DNA of 11,670 nucleotides, from positions 1-11,670 of the forward strand of contig JAFNAH010000016.1 in NCBI GenBank assembly GCA_017860075.1, written 5' to 3'. The position numbers and the translations under genes were made by a program. Below the pieces are notes generated by a model. The model made no database searches, was not told the origin of the DNA, and saw nothing but the letters and a program-made list of their open reading frames with translations. Source of the stretch: Acidobacteriota bacterium. GTDB taxonomy: Bacteria > Acidobacteriota > UBA6911. Shown in pieces: positions 1-9,367 of this stretch (position 1 is the stretch's first letter; each line of letters starts with the position of its first letter).

Positions 1-167
1 ACCAGTTCAGAACCCGCAGCGGCAAGTGACTCGATCTGGGCGGTCGTCGATTCGACATCAGCCGTGTCAGTGTTGGTCATCGACTGCACGACCACAGGTG
101 CGTCTCCACCCACACGGACACCGCCGACCAATACTGCGACCGATCTTCTCCTGGCCTGGACTGCCAT
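1..167 (-). CDS. ispG: IspG (GcpE), 4-hydroxy-3-methylbut-2-enyl diphosphate synthase, N-terminal part only
   Basis: The first 55 codons of a gene that runs off the left edge. The reading begins with ATG at 167 and gives [16 protein letters not shown] followed by [19 protein letters not shown], then [20 protein letters not shown]. The [32 protein letters not shown] pattern is the hallmark N-terminus of IspG and aligns without gaps to E. coli IspG as I remember it. IspG is an iron-sulfur enzyme that reductively converts methylerythritol cyclodiphosphate to HMBPP in the cytosolic MEP isoprenoid pathway. The [4Fe-4S] cysteines lie in the C-terminal part, which is outside the window. Weak Shine-Dalgarno candidates, GGAG (172-175) and GAGG (179-182), precede the ATG. 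The gene is divergent from hpt. There is no stop inside the window, so a start-to-stop search misses it. Identification is firm from sequence; the exact start is likely but not certain. Confidence 0.9.
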   Translation of the reverse strand, partial: MAVQARRRSVAVLVGGVRVGGDAPVVVQSMTNTDTADVESTTAQIESLAAAGSEL

Positions 168-199
168 GCCGCTCCGAACCTCGCAGGTGCGAATACGAA

Positions 200-228
200 A
201 CTGTATCCGATCGATCCGGACGCGGCAA
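200..228 (-). promoter_or_regulatory. Putative sigma-70-type promoter of ispG
   Basis: On the minus strand TTGCCG (228-223, 4 of 6 to TTGACA) is followed after exactly 17 bp by TACAGT (205-200, 4 of 6 to TATAAT). Transcription would start near 193, leaving a leader of about 26 nt before the ispG ATG at 167. The 17-bp spacer contains a small inverted repeat, TCCG...CGGA, around a central ATCGAT. The rest of the 168-331 gap must also hold the hpt promoter, but I see no convincing one. GCGACA (271-276) and GAATAT (296-301) are 19 bp apart and poor. Confidence 0.4.
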
Positions 229-331
229 GCGTCACCGGGAATTCATCCGTCGATGCCGCGAACCGGGTCAGCGACAACTCAGTAGGGCTTCAGCGGAATA
301 TGTGTCACCCTAAGAGCTGGGAGGGCACAAG

Positions 332-895
332 GTGAAAGCTGACTGGTCCAGGCGTGCGGATGAGAACATAGGTGCGCTTCTGCTGGATGCACCTGCGATC
401 CGTAAGCGCGTTCACGAACTGGGAGATCAGATTACCGGGGACTACCGGGGAAGGAACCCGCACTTGATCGCGATCCTGAAGGGTGCATGCATCTTTCATG
501 CGGACCTGGTGCGGGCGATCGACCTCAGCCTGTCGATGGATTTCATAGCCGTCGGGAGCTACGGCAACGCCGCGAGGACGAGCGGGGAGGTTCGCCTGCT
601 CAAGGATCTGGATGAAAGCGTGGAAGGCAGGGACGTCCTGCTGGTCGAAGATATCCTGGACACCGGCCTCACGGTGCATTACATCCTGCAGAACCTGGGA
701 TCACGCGGGCCGCGCTCCCTCAAGGTCGTTACCCTTCTGAACAAACCTTCGCACCGGCAGGTTGACGTGCCGGTCGACTATGTGGGATTCGAAATCCCCG
801 ACCACTTCGTCGTCGGATACGGCCTCGACTTCAAGCAGCGCTACCGCAACCTGCCCGAAATCCGCATCTTGAGCCGTGAAGCGCTTGGAGGCTGA
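332..895 (+). CDS. hpt: Hypoxanthine (guanine) phosphoribosyltransferase
   Basis: Cytosolic purine-salvage enzyme that joins hypoxanthine or guanine to PRPP, giving IMP or GMP and pyrophosphate. The 187 residues match the bacterial family length. Visible motifs in order: LKG at 49-51 (pyrophosphate-binding cis-peptide loop), the flexible loop SYGNAARTSGEVRLLKDLD at 76-94, the PRPP signature VLLVEDILDTGLT at 102-114 with the acidic pair E106-D107, LLNKPSHR at 135-142 with the purine-contacting Lys137, and VDYVGFEIPDHFVVGYGLDF at 148-167 followed by the conserved Arg170. The start is GTG at 332: the frame is closed by TAA at 311-313, and GGGAGGG (319-325) sits 6 nt upstream as a good ribosome binding site. 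The gene converges with deoB, with only 2 bp between stops. A related xanthine-preferring enzyme is possible but less likely given the motifs. Confidence 0.95.
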   Translation: MKADWSRRADENIGALLLDAPAIRKRVHELGDQITGDYRGRNPHLIAILKGACIFHADLVRAIDLSLSMDFIAVGSYGNAARTSGEVRLLKDLDESVEGRDVLLVEDILDTGLTVHYILQNLGSRGPRSLKVVTLLNKPSHRQVDVPVDYVGFEIPDHFVVGYGLDFKQRYRNLPEIRILSREALGG

Positions 896-897
896 GT

Positions 898-2082
898 TCA
901 GTCGGCCCCCCCGAGGTCGCCGAGAAACGACCGCCCGTTTGGCAGCCGGACGGCGAAGCTGTCCGCGATTGTCTGCCCCATGTCCGCCAGCGTCTCGCGT
1001 GTGCCCAGGCAGACTCCGCCCCTCACCCGTGAGCCGCAGGCGAGGATCGGTACATACTCGCGTGTGTGATCGGTCCCCGGAGTTGTCGGGTCACAGCCAT
1101 GATCGGCTGTGATGATCAGGCAGTCGCGCGGCTCCATGCGCGCCCGCAGTTCCGGCAGCCTTCGGTCGAACTCCTCCAGGCCACGCGCATAGCCCGCGGC
1201 ATCGTTCCTGTGCCCCCAGAGCATGTCGAAATCAACCAGGTTGGCAAAAATCAGGCCCTCCCGGATCATGCCGAGGGCATTGATGCTCTGATTCACACAC
1301 TCGGCGTTGTCATGGGCGGGCAGGCTTTCGGTGAGTCCGCGGTCATCGAAGATCGAGCTGATTTTACCCACGCCGATTACCGGCAACCCGCGATCCTTGA
1401 GCAGGTCCAGCAGCGTCGGTGCCGGCGGCGGGATGGCAAAATCCTTCCGGTTCCCGGTCCTTCGGAATGCCCCGGGACTACCCAGGAACGGACGCGCAAT
1501 AACGCGGGCCACGCGATCCGGCACATCCAGCAGCTGCCGTGCTATCTCACAGATTCGGTACAGCTCCGGCAGGGGGATAACCTCTTCGTGCGCCGCTACC
1601 TGGAACACGGAATCCGCGGAGGTATAGACGATGGGCTTGCCGGTGCGGATGTGTTCCGCTCCCAGCTCCTTGATGATTTCCGTGCCTGAGGCCGGCCTGT
1701 TGCCGAGGACGCCGCGGCCGATCGCCCCACAGAACGGTATCACAATCCTGTCCGGAAAGCCTTCCGGGTAGGTAGGGAAGGGGTCAGCCGTGATCAGCCC
1801 TGCGATCTCCCAGTGCCCGACGGTCGTATCCTTGCCGTTCGATAGGATCGCCGCCTTTCCGAAGGCTCCTTCCGGGTTCGGAGCCGGAGGCAGGTTCGGC
1901 AGCGATCGTATATTCCCAAGTCCGAGCCTCCCGAGGTGCGGCAAGGAGGGTTTTTCTTCCGCGAGCAGATTCCCTAGCGTATCGCTGCCCGCGTCTCCGA
2001 ATCGCGAGGCATCCGGCATCTCCCCTATTCCGACGCTGTCGAGCACCAGCAGTATGAAACGGTCGTACTTGCGCGCGCTCAA
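898..2082 (-). CDS. deoB: Phosphopentomutase
   Basis: Cytosolic enzyme of the alkaline phosphatase superfamily that moves phosphate between the 1 and 5 positions of ribose or deoxyribose, feeding phosphorylase products into the pentose phosphate pool. From the TTG start the protein has 394 residues, the usual family length. Expected metal and catalytic residues are present: Asp15 in LDSVGIGEMPDA, catalytic Thr86 in GKDTTVGHWEIAG, Asp157 in YTSADS, Asp286 and His291 in VDFDMLWGHRND, Asp327-His328 in TADHG, and His339 in TDHTRE. The open frame extends upstream to 2235, but that part lies inside the phosphorylase gene and has no family similarity. TTG at 2082-2080 overlaps the phosphorylase stop (TTGA), and no Shine-Dalgarno is visible, so translation is probably coupled. 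A run of seven G on the coding strand (912-906) lies five codons before the stop. Function is firm; the TTG start is well supported by length. Confidence 0.93.
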   Translation of the reverse strand: MSARKYDRFILLVLDSVGIGEMPDASRFGDAGSDTLGNLLAEEKPSLPHLGRLGLGNIRSLPNLPPAPNPEGAFGKAAILSNGKDTTVGHWEIAGLITADPFPTYPEGFPDRIVIPFCGAIGRGVLGNRPASGTEIIKELGAEHIRTGKPIVYTSADSVFQVAAHEEVIPLPELYRICEIARQLLDVPDRVARVIARPFLGSPGAFRRTGNRKDFAIPPPAPTLLDLLKDRGLPVIGVGKISSIFDDRGLTESLPAHDNAECVNQSINALGMIREGLIFANLVDFDMLWGHRNDAAGYARGLEEFDRRLPELRARMEPRDCLIITADHGCDPTTPGTDHTREYVPILACGSRVRGGVCLGTRETLADMGQTIADSFAVRLPNGRSFLGDLGGAD

Positions 2083-2855
2083 GGACTGTCTGCGTGGGAG
2101 AGCTTGCGCGGCAGCATGCCGGCAGCCATATTGGTGATGCACGATATCCCCAGGACCGCGATTCCCATGTGGTTGGCGACTATTACCTCCGGCACAGTCG
2201 ACATCCCCACGGCATCGGCCCCGAGTATCCGGCACATCCGGATCTCCGCAGGCGTTTCGTAGGCCGGCCCGGTCAGCGCGGCATAGACACCCTGGCGGAG
2301 GGTGATCCCGTGCTCCGCCGCAGCCCGTAACACGATCTCGCGCATCGCGGGGCTGTACGCCTCGCTCATGTCGGGAAACCGCGGCCCGAATTCATCGATG
2401 TTGATGCCGACCAGCGGATTGCCACCCATTAGGTTCATGTGGTCTGTGATCAGCATGAGGTCGCCGGGGCTGAACTGGGGGGAGATGCCTCCGGCAGCGT
2501 TGGTCACGATCAACTGCCTGATGCCGAGACTCCAAAGAACGCGGACGGGAAAGGCCACTTGAGCCATTGTGTAGCCTTCGTACCGATGGACTCTTCCCTG
2601 CAGCGCAACCGCCGGGATGCCCTCCGCTTCACCAAGTACGAGATCCCCCCGGTGCCCGGGGGCTCCCGGTCTCGGGAAGTGCGGCAGTTCGTCGTAAGGT
2701 ATGACGGTCTTCTTCCGGAAGGTATCCGCGTAGCGCCCCAGGCCGGAACCCAGGATCAGGCCGAGTCGGGGTGTTGCGGTATGTCTGGAGCGAATTGCGT
2801 CCGCAGCCTGCCTCACCTGGTCGCGGACTTGCCCGGTCTCGCCGTTCTGGCTCAT
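2079..2855 (-). CDS. Purine nucleoside phosphorylase, trimeric PNP/MTAP family, C-terminus short
   Basis: Splits purine (deoxy)nucleosides with phosphate into free base and (deoxy)ribose-1-phosphate in the cytosol. Family landmarks: GLILGSGLG at 32-40 with phosphate-binding Ser37, His68 in APGHRG, LQGRVHRYEGY at 85-95 (Arg88, His90), VTNAAGG at 117-123, DHMNLMGGNPL at 138-148, LTGPAYETPAE at 194-204 with base-contacting Glu200, Met218, and ITNMAAG at 240-246 with Asn242. His254 in KLSH corresponds to the ribose 5'-OH-contacting His257 of human PNP. The protein ends four residues later at 258, whereas relatives usually continue for about 25-30 residues as a final helix. The ATG at 2855 has GGGGTG (2861-2866) 5 nt upstream. 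The stop overlaps the deoB start by 4 bp, so the two are one operon. The low-mass trimeric family is clear. Whether the enzyme prefers inosine/guanosine or methylthioadenosine is less certain, although Asn242 favours 6-oxopurines. Confidence 0.92.
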   Translation of the reverse strand: MSQNGETGQVRDQVRQAADAIRSRHTATPRLGLILGSGLGRYADTFRKKTVIPYDELPHFPRPGAPGHRGDLVLGEAEGIPAVALQGRVHRYEGYTMAQVAFPVRVLWSLGIRQLIVTNAAGGISPQFSPGDLMLITDHMNLMGGNPLVGINIDEFGPRFPDMSEAYSPAMREIVLRAAAEHGITLRQGVYAALTGPAYETPAEIRMCRILGADAVGMSTVPEVIVANHMGIAVLGISCITNMAAGMLPRKLSHADSP

Positions 2856-2870
2856 CGCTGCACCCCATCA

Positions 2871-2923
2871 GCTCTCAGCCATCAGCATTCAGGGTCCTGC
2901 GAAAGCTGAGAGCAGATGGCTGA
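2871..2923. repeat. Palindromic intergenic repeat with two alternative stems
   Basis: The element has two complementary arm pairs. GCTCTCAGC (2871-2879) is the exact reverse complement of GCTGAGAGC (2905-2913). TCAGCCATC (2875-2883) is the exact reverse complement of GATGGCTGA (2915-2923). The left arms overlap each other by 5 bases, so only one of the two 9-bp stems can form in full. The unit resembles the short TCAGCCATCAGC-type repeats found scattered between genes in some bacterial genomes (family memory, not checked). It lies in the leader or promoter region of the phosphorylase-deoB operon, ending 16 bases before the start codon. I see no recognisable promoter for that operon between it and the rpsU terminator. 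Confidence 0.65.
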
Positions 2924-2942
2924 CAGCCTGTAACCCTCCGGC

Positions 2943-3013
2943 ACAAAAGACAAGAGCTACCTGGCTGGCACGGCCGTCCGCCTTGGACTGCATTCATGCC
3001 GGCCCGGTAGCTC
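2943..3013 (-). terminator. Probable Rho-independent terminator of rpsU
   Basis: Downstream of the rpsU stop, positions 3013-2997 and 2970-2954 form an imperfect 17-position stem in the minus-strand transcript: 8 outer pairs (GAGCTACC with GGTAGCTC), a mismatch, 3 pairs, a mismatch, and 4 pairs. The loop is 26 nt and GC-rich. The stem is followed at once by TTGTCTTTTGTG (2953-2942), an interrupted U-tract. The loop is longer than in a textbook terminator, so efficiency may be moderate and read-through into the phosphorylase gene is possible. The stem begins about 33 bp past the rpsU stop codon. Confidence 0.65.
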
Positions 3014-3045
3014 CTGCAGTTTCAAGACAAGTATCGGCAGTGTTG

Positions 3046-3246
3046 CTAGGACTGCTGCATACTGCGCATCTTCTTGCGCAGTCGCTTGCGTGCCAATGCC
3101 TGCTTTATCCTTTTCTTCTCGCCCGGTTTCAGGTAGTAGGAATGCTTCTTGACATCCTTGATGATGTCTTCCTGCTGAACCTTGCGCTTGAAACGTCTCA
3201 AGGCGCTCTCGAGGCTTTCTCCATCGTTCAGTGTCACTTCCGCCAA
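3046..3246 (-). CDS. rpsU: Small ribosomal subunit protein bS21
   Basis: A 66-residue basic protein of the 30S platform that sits near the 3' end of 16S rRNA and helps translation initiation. The sequence has the family layout: a short acidic N-terminus (AEVTLNDGESLESALRRFKR), a central segment ending KKHSYYLKPGEKKRIK at about 33-48, and a Lys/Arg-rich tail RKRLRKKMRS. The length fits the family (about 60-70). The start is TTG at 3246-3244. It is supported by an almost perfect Shine-Dalgarno sequence 8 nt upstream and by the conserved MAEV-type beginning. The gene stands alone, with its own promoter upstream and a hairpin terminator downstream, between the gyrase-lipoprotein block and the nucleoside operon. 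Confidence 0.95.
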   Translation of the reverse strand: MAEVTLNDGESLESALRRFKRKVQQEDIIKDVKKHSYYLKPGEKKRIKQALARKRLRKKMRSMQQS

Positions 3247-3254
3247 CGCTCTAA

Positions 3255-3263
3255 CACCTCCTT
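3255..3263 (-). promoter_or_regulatory. Strong ribosome binding site of rpsU
   Basis: The minus strand reads AAGGAGGTG, matching the core of the anti-Shine-Dalgarno complement, and is separated by 8 nt (3254-3247) from the TTG at 3246. It is the strongest ribosome binding site in the window and decides the non-ATG start of rpsU. Confidence 0.9.
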
Positions 3264-3278
3264 CGTCTTGGGTGGCAT

Positions 3279-3307
3279 AAGTTACGCCTCACCGCCTGAA
3301 CTGTCAA
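3279..3307 (-). promoter_or_regulatory. Sigma-70-type promoter of rpsU
   Basis: On the minus strand a perfect TTGACA (3307-3302) is followed after exactly 17 bp by TAACTT (3284-3279). That hexamer matches TATAAT at only three positions, but these include the important second A and last T. Transcription would begin near 3272, about 25 nt before the rpsU start and just upstream of its ribosome binding site. The promoter lies in the 96-bp gap after the lipoprotein gene, so rpsU can be expressed independently of gyrA. Confidence 0.7.
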
Positions 3308-3342
3308 GGTCTCTTTTCTCAGTAACTTAGCCCGACCATCCA

Positions 3343-4158
3343 TCAGGGCTGCCTGCCCTCGGGTAGCCGCGGCATCCTTCCGGCTTCAACTTCCCGCTGT
3401 CTCTCGTTGAGCCGGGCAATCTCACGGGAGATGACGGCCTGGTTTTCGGGGGAAGCATCCAGGCTCCGGATAGCGGCGATTGCTTTCTCGAAATCGAAGA
3501 GCGCTTCGTAGGTCTCCATGAGGTGGAGGTGCGCCCTCCTCCGGCAGTCGATACACGGTGAATCCATGACCTTCTGGAAGCAGCTCAAAGCCTGTTCGTA
3601 CTTCTTCTGGATCTGGTAGATGTTCCCGATCTTGAGCGAGACCTGATCGGCCAGGTGGCCGGTGACACCCTCTTCCTCGAGGTGACGGAGTGCCTGCAGG
3701 GCCATGTTGTACTCGCCCTTCTGAAAATATGCCTTGGCGCGCAGGAACTCGATCTCCTGGCGATTCTGCACACCGGGCAATTCCAGGATGCGGTCGTACT
3801 CGGAGATCGCCTGGGTCAGGTCCCCTACCTCGTTGAGGTAGATCGCCGCCAGTTGTTGGCGCGCCTTACCCTCTTCCGCGCTCCCGCGGTATTCGTCGAC
3901 CAGCTTGTTGTAGGTATCGATGGCGTCTTTGAGCCGCCTCAAGTTCAGGTAGTAGATGTTGCCGATGTTCAGGAGCGCGACCGCGCCGTCCGCGCCCCCG
4001 CGCTCGCGGTTGTAGACCAGGTTGTTGAGCCGGATGGCGTCCTCGTATTTGCCCTCGCGCCACTTCGCCTCAGCCTGGCTCAGCAGCCGCCGGGGGTCCG
4101 AACTGCACGCTGCCAGCACCGTAAGCAGGATGAATGCGACTGCAACGACCTTCCTCAC
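3343..4158 (-). CDS. TPR-repeat lipoprotein (tol-pal/BamD-like architecture), function unknown
   Basis: A 271-residue secreted lipoprotein. The N-terminus has MRK, a hydrophobic segment at about 4-17 and the lipobox LAAC with acylated Cys18. Ser19 follows, which under the E. coli Lol rule would favour the outer membrane. The mature part is helical with about six tetratricopeptide-like repeats, roughly at 23-55, 60-92, 97-128, 134-162, 170-200 and 206-235 (for example [20 protein letters not shown] and [19 protein letters not shown]). Such repeats bind protein partners; BamD and YbgF-type proteins have a similar build, but I cannot assign it to either. A CIDC motif at 202-205 plus Cys193 is unusual for this fold and could form a disulfide in the periplasm. 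The tail is Arg/Glu-rich. GTG at 4158 overlaps the gyrA stop (GTGA), with AGGA/GAGG sequences just upstream, so it is co-transcribed and probably translationally coupled with gyrA. The partner is unknown. Confidence 0.85.
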   Translation of the reverse strand: MRKVVAVAFILLTVLAACSSDPRRLLSQAEAKWREGKYEDAIRLNNLVYNRERGGADGAVALLNIGNIYYLNLRRLKDAIDTYNKLVDEYRGSAEEGKARQQLAAIYLNEVGDLTQAISEYDRILELPGVQNRQEIEFLRAKAYFQKGEYNMALQALRHLEEEGVTGHLADQVSLKIGNIYQIQKKYEQALSCFQKVMDSPCIDCRRRAHLHLMETYEALFDFEKAIAAIRSLDASPENQAVISREIARLNERQREVEAGRMPRLPEGRQP

Positions 4159-6605
4159 GATTCCTGCGCCTCGCCTTCCGATTCTTCAGCTGCCACGCCG
4201 GCCATGCTGGCGACGTAGTCCCCCTCGTCCAGTTCGATGCATTTCACGCCCACGGCGGCCCGCGACTGCGTGTTCCTGATGTCCTCGACCTTCAGCTGGA
4301 TGAGTTTGCCTTGCGCGGTGACAAGCATTACCGACGTCTGCTCCGGCACGTAGAGGGTATTGACGACGGTGCCGTTCTTCTCGCCCACCCGCACGTTGAT
4401 GACACCGGAACCGCCTCTCCTGTGACACGGGTACTCGTCCACCGAAGTCCGCTTCCCGAAACCGCGTTCGGTCACGGTCAGGAAGTGCCCCTCTCCTTTG
4501 AACGCGCACATCCCCACCACGAGGTCACCCTGCGCGAGACGAATGCCGATCACGCCGCGCGCCGTCCGGCCCATGTCACGCACGTCCTTCTCGGAAAAGC
4601 GGATGGCCTTGCCGAGCTTGGTCGCGAGCAGGACATCGAACGAGCCATCGGTCAGCTGGCAGCCGATGAGTTCGTCGTCTTCGGGGACCGATATGGCGAT
4701 TATCCCGGAGCTCCGGGGATTGGAGTATTCGGTCAGCGCGGTCTTCTTGACGATGCCGTTTCGCGTCGCCATGACGACATACCGGTCGGGTTCAAAATCC
4801 TTCACCGCGACTATGTCCGCGATCTTCTCGTCTTTGGCCAGGTTGACGAGGTTTACGATCGCCTTTCCCCGCCCGGCGGCCCCGACATCCGGGATGTGGT
4901 AAACCTTGAGCCAGTAGACCTGTCCGCGGTTCGTGAATATCAGCAGGTAGCTGTGCGTGGAGGCGATGAACACGTGATCGATGAAATCCTCCTCGCGCGT
5001 GGTCATGCCGATCCGGCCCTTTCCTCCCCGGCCTTGCGTGCGGTAGGTGGAAACGCTCGTCCTCTTGATGTAGCCCGAGTGGGTCGCTGTGATCACGACG
5101 TCTTCCTCGGTGATGAGGTCTTCGAGCGTGAGCTCGACCTCCTCGTCGACGATTTCGGTCCTGCGCTCATCGGCGTAGTTCTGCACGATTTCCCTGAGTT
5201 CGCCGATGATCACTCCCCTGAGTGCCTGCTCACTCGCGAGGATCTCCTTGAGGCTGGCGATCAGTTTCAACGTCTCTTCGTACTCCGCGACAATCTTCGC
5301 GCGCTCGAGTCCAGTCAACCGCTGGAGTCGCATATCGAGGATCGCCTGTGCCTGCTCCGCGCTGAACATGAAGCGGGTCATCAGCCCTTCTTTCGCGGCA
5401 GCCGGTTCTTTCGAGGCCCGGATCAGCGTGATGATCTCGTCCAGCAGATCCAGCGCCCGTTTCAGCCCTTCGAGGATGTGGGCGCGCGCTTCGGCCTTGC
5501 TGAGTTCGAAAATGGTGCGGCGCCGCACAACCTCCCTGCGATGGTCGATGAAGGCGACCAGCATATCGCGCAGTGTCAGAACGCGGGGCTGGTTCTGAAC
5601 GATGGCCAGCAGGATGATCCCGAAGCTCGTCTGCATCGGCGTGAGCTTGTAGAGGTTGTTCAGCACGACCTGGGCCGGCTCATCCTTCTTCAACTCGATG
5701 ACGATCCGCATTCCCTCGCGGTCCGACTCATCCCGCAGGTCGGAAATCCCCTCGAGCCTCTTGTCGCGCACGAGGTCGGCGATGCGCTCGATGAGCTTCG
5801 CCTTGTTGGTCTGGTAGGGGATCTCGGTAACGATGATCGCCTCGCGATCGCGCGACAATCTTTCGATAGCGGCCCTGGCCCTGAGCACGATGATCCCGCG
5901 CCCCGTCTGGTAGGCGTTCCGTATGCCGTTCCGCCCGTAAATGAATCCGGCGGTGGGAAAATCGGGCCCGGGCACCAGCTGCATCAGTTCCTCGAGGCTT
6001 GTATCGGGCCTCTCGAGGAGAAGGATGCTCGCGCGGACGATCTCGCCCAGATTGTGTGGCGGGATGTTGGTCGCCATGCCGACGGCGATGCCGGACGATC
6101 CGTTCACGAGCAGGTTCGGGAACCTGGCGGGAAGGACCAGGGGTTCCGTGAGCGAGTCGTCATAGTTCGGGCCGAAATCGACGGTTTCCTTGTCGATGTC
6201 AGCCAGCATTTCGTCGGCAAGTCTGGCCAGGCGCACTTCCGTGTATCGCATGGCCGCCGCGTTGTCGCCGTCCACCGAACCGAAGTTGCCCTGCCCGTCG
6301 ATCAGGGGATAGCGGATCGAGAAATCCTGGACCAGGCGCACGATCGTGTCGTAGACCGCGCTCTCGCCGTGCGGATGGTACTTGCCGATGACATCACCGG
6401 CGATGCGCGCCGATTTCTTGTAGGGCTTTCCGTGAGTATTCCCCAGCTCGCTCATCGCGTACAGGACTCGCCGGTGGACCGGCTTGAGCCCGTCGCGCAC
6501 ATCCGGGAGTGCCCTCCCGATGATGACGCTCATGGCATAGTCCAGATAGGACGTGCGCATCTCGTCGATGATGTTGACCGGGATCTGTTCGAGGGCTTCG
6601 TTCAT
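4155..6605 (-). CDS. gyrA: DNA gyrase subunit A
   Basis: The breakage-reunion subunit of the A2B2 enzyme that introduces negative supercoils using ATP. It has 816 residues, compared with 875 in E. coli. The N-terminal winged-helix domain holds Arg120 and catalytic Tyr121 (AAMRYTE), which links covalently to the cut DNA. The quinolone-determining region reads [12 protein letters not shown]: Ser82 and Asp86 (E. coli Ser83 and Asp87) are the sensitive-type residues, while E. coli Asp82 is replaced by Glu81. A coiled-coil region spans about 350-490. The C-terminal beta-pinwheel starts near 500 and contains a GyrA box, QGRGGKG, at 524-530, which separates it from ParC. The tail is acidic ([10 protein letters not shown]). 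ATG at 6605 has no clear Shine-Dalgarno. The gap from gyrB is 78 bp with no visible terminator or promoter, so the two are probably one transcript. The stop overlaps the lipoprotein start. Confidence 0.98.
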   Translation of the reverse strand: MNEALEQIPVNIIDEMRTSYLDYAMSVIIGRALPDVRDGLKPVHRRVLYAMSELGNTHGKPYKKSARIAGDVIGKYHPHGESAVYDTIVRLVQDFSIRYPLIDGQGNFGSVDGDNAAAMRYTEVRLARLADEMLADIDKETVDFGPNYDDSLTEPLVLPARFPNLLVNGSSGIAVGMATNIPPHNLGEIVRASILLLERPDTSLEELMQLVPGPDFPTAGFIYGRNGIRNAYQTGRGIIVLRARAAIERLSRDREAIIVTEIPYQTNKAKLIERIADLVRDKRLEGISDLRDESDREGMRIVIELKKDEPAQVVLNNLYKLTPMQTSFGIILLAIVQNQPRVLTLRDMLVAFIDHRREVVRRRTIFELSKAEARAHILEGLKRALDLLDEIITLIRASKEPAAAKEGLMTRFMFSAEQAQAILDMRLQRLTGLERAKIVAEYEETLKLIASLKEILASEQALRGVIIGELREIVQNYADERRTEIVDEEVELTLEDLITEEDVVITATHSGYIKRTSVSTYRTQGRGGKGRIGMTTREEDFIDHVFIASTHSYLLIFTNRGQVYWLKVYHIPDVGAAGRGKAIVNLVNLAKDEKIADIVAVKDFEPDRYVVMATRNGIVKKTALTEYSNPRSSGIIAISVPEDDELIGCQLTDGSFDVLLATKLGKAIRFSEKDVRDMGRTARGVIGIRLAQGDLVVGMCAFKGEGHFLTVTERGFGKRTSVDEYPCHRRGGSGVINVRVGEKNGTVVNTLYVPEQTSVMLVTAQGKLIQLKVEDIRNTQSRAAVGVKCIELDEGDYVASMAGVAAEESEGEAQES

Positions 6606-6683
6606 GGCTATGTGGTTTCGCGGCTCGCGTCACGAGCGGCCGCCGTTGCGCCTGCGGTGCGTGGATTCACACCGCGGCTCCAA

Positions 6684-9367
<2,684 letters not shown>

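Noticed and set aside
77..277. Minus-strand 66-codon open frame overlapping ispG
   Set aside because: It uses a different frame from the IspG reading and runs over the ispG promoter and start region with no recognisable similarity.
26..313. Plus-strand open frames at the left end (26-313 and 64-285)
   Set aside because: They are antisense to ispG and the promoter gap, show Arg/Pro-rich low-information translations and have no ribosome binding site.
2083..2235. Upstream N-terminal extension of the deoB open frame to an ATG at 2235
   Set aside because: The extra 51 codons lie wholly within the phosphorylase gene in another frame, resemble no phosphopentomutase, and the TTG start gives the family-standard 394 residues.
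2856..2942. Purine riboswitch upstream of the phosphorylase gene
   Set aside because: The conserved three-way junction and loop sequences of purine riboswitches were not seen; only the palindromic repeat is present.
6606..6683. Terminator or promoter between gyrB and gyrA
   Set aside because: Only a weak 5-bp GCTCG/CGAGC stem and no T-tract or -10 box are visible in this GC-rich gap.
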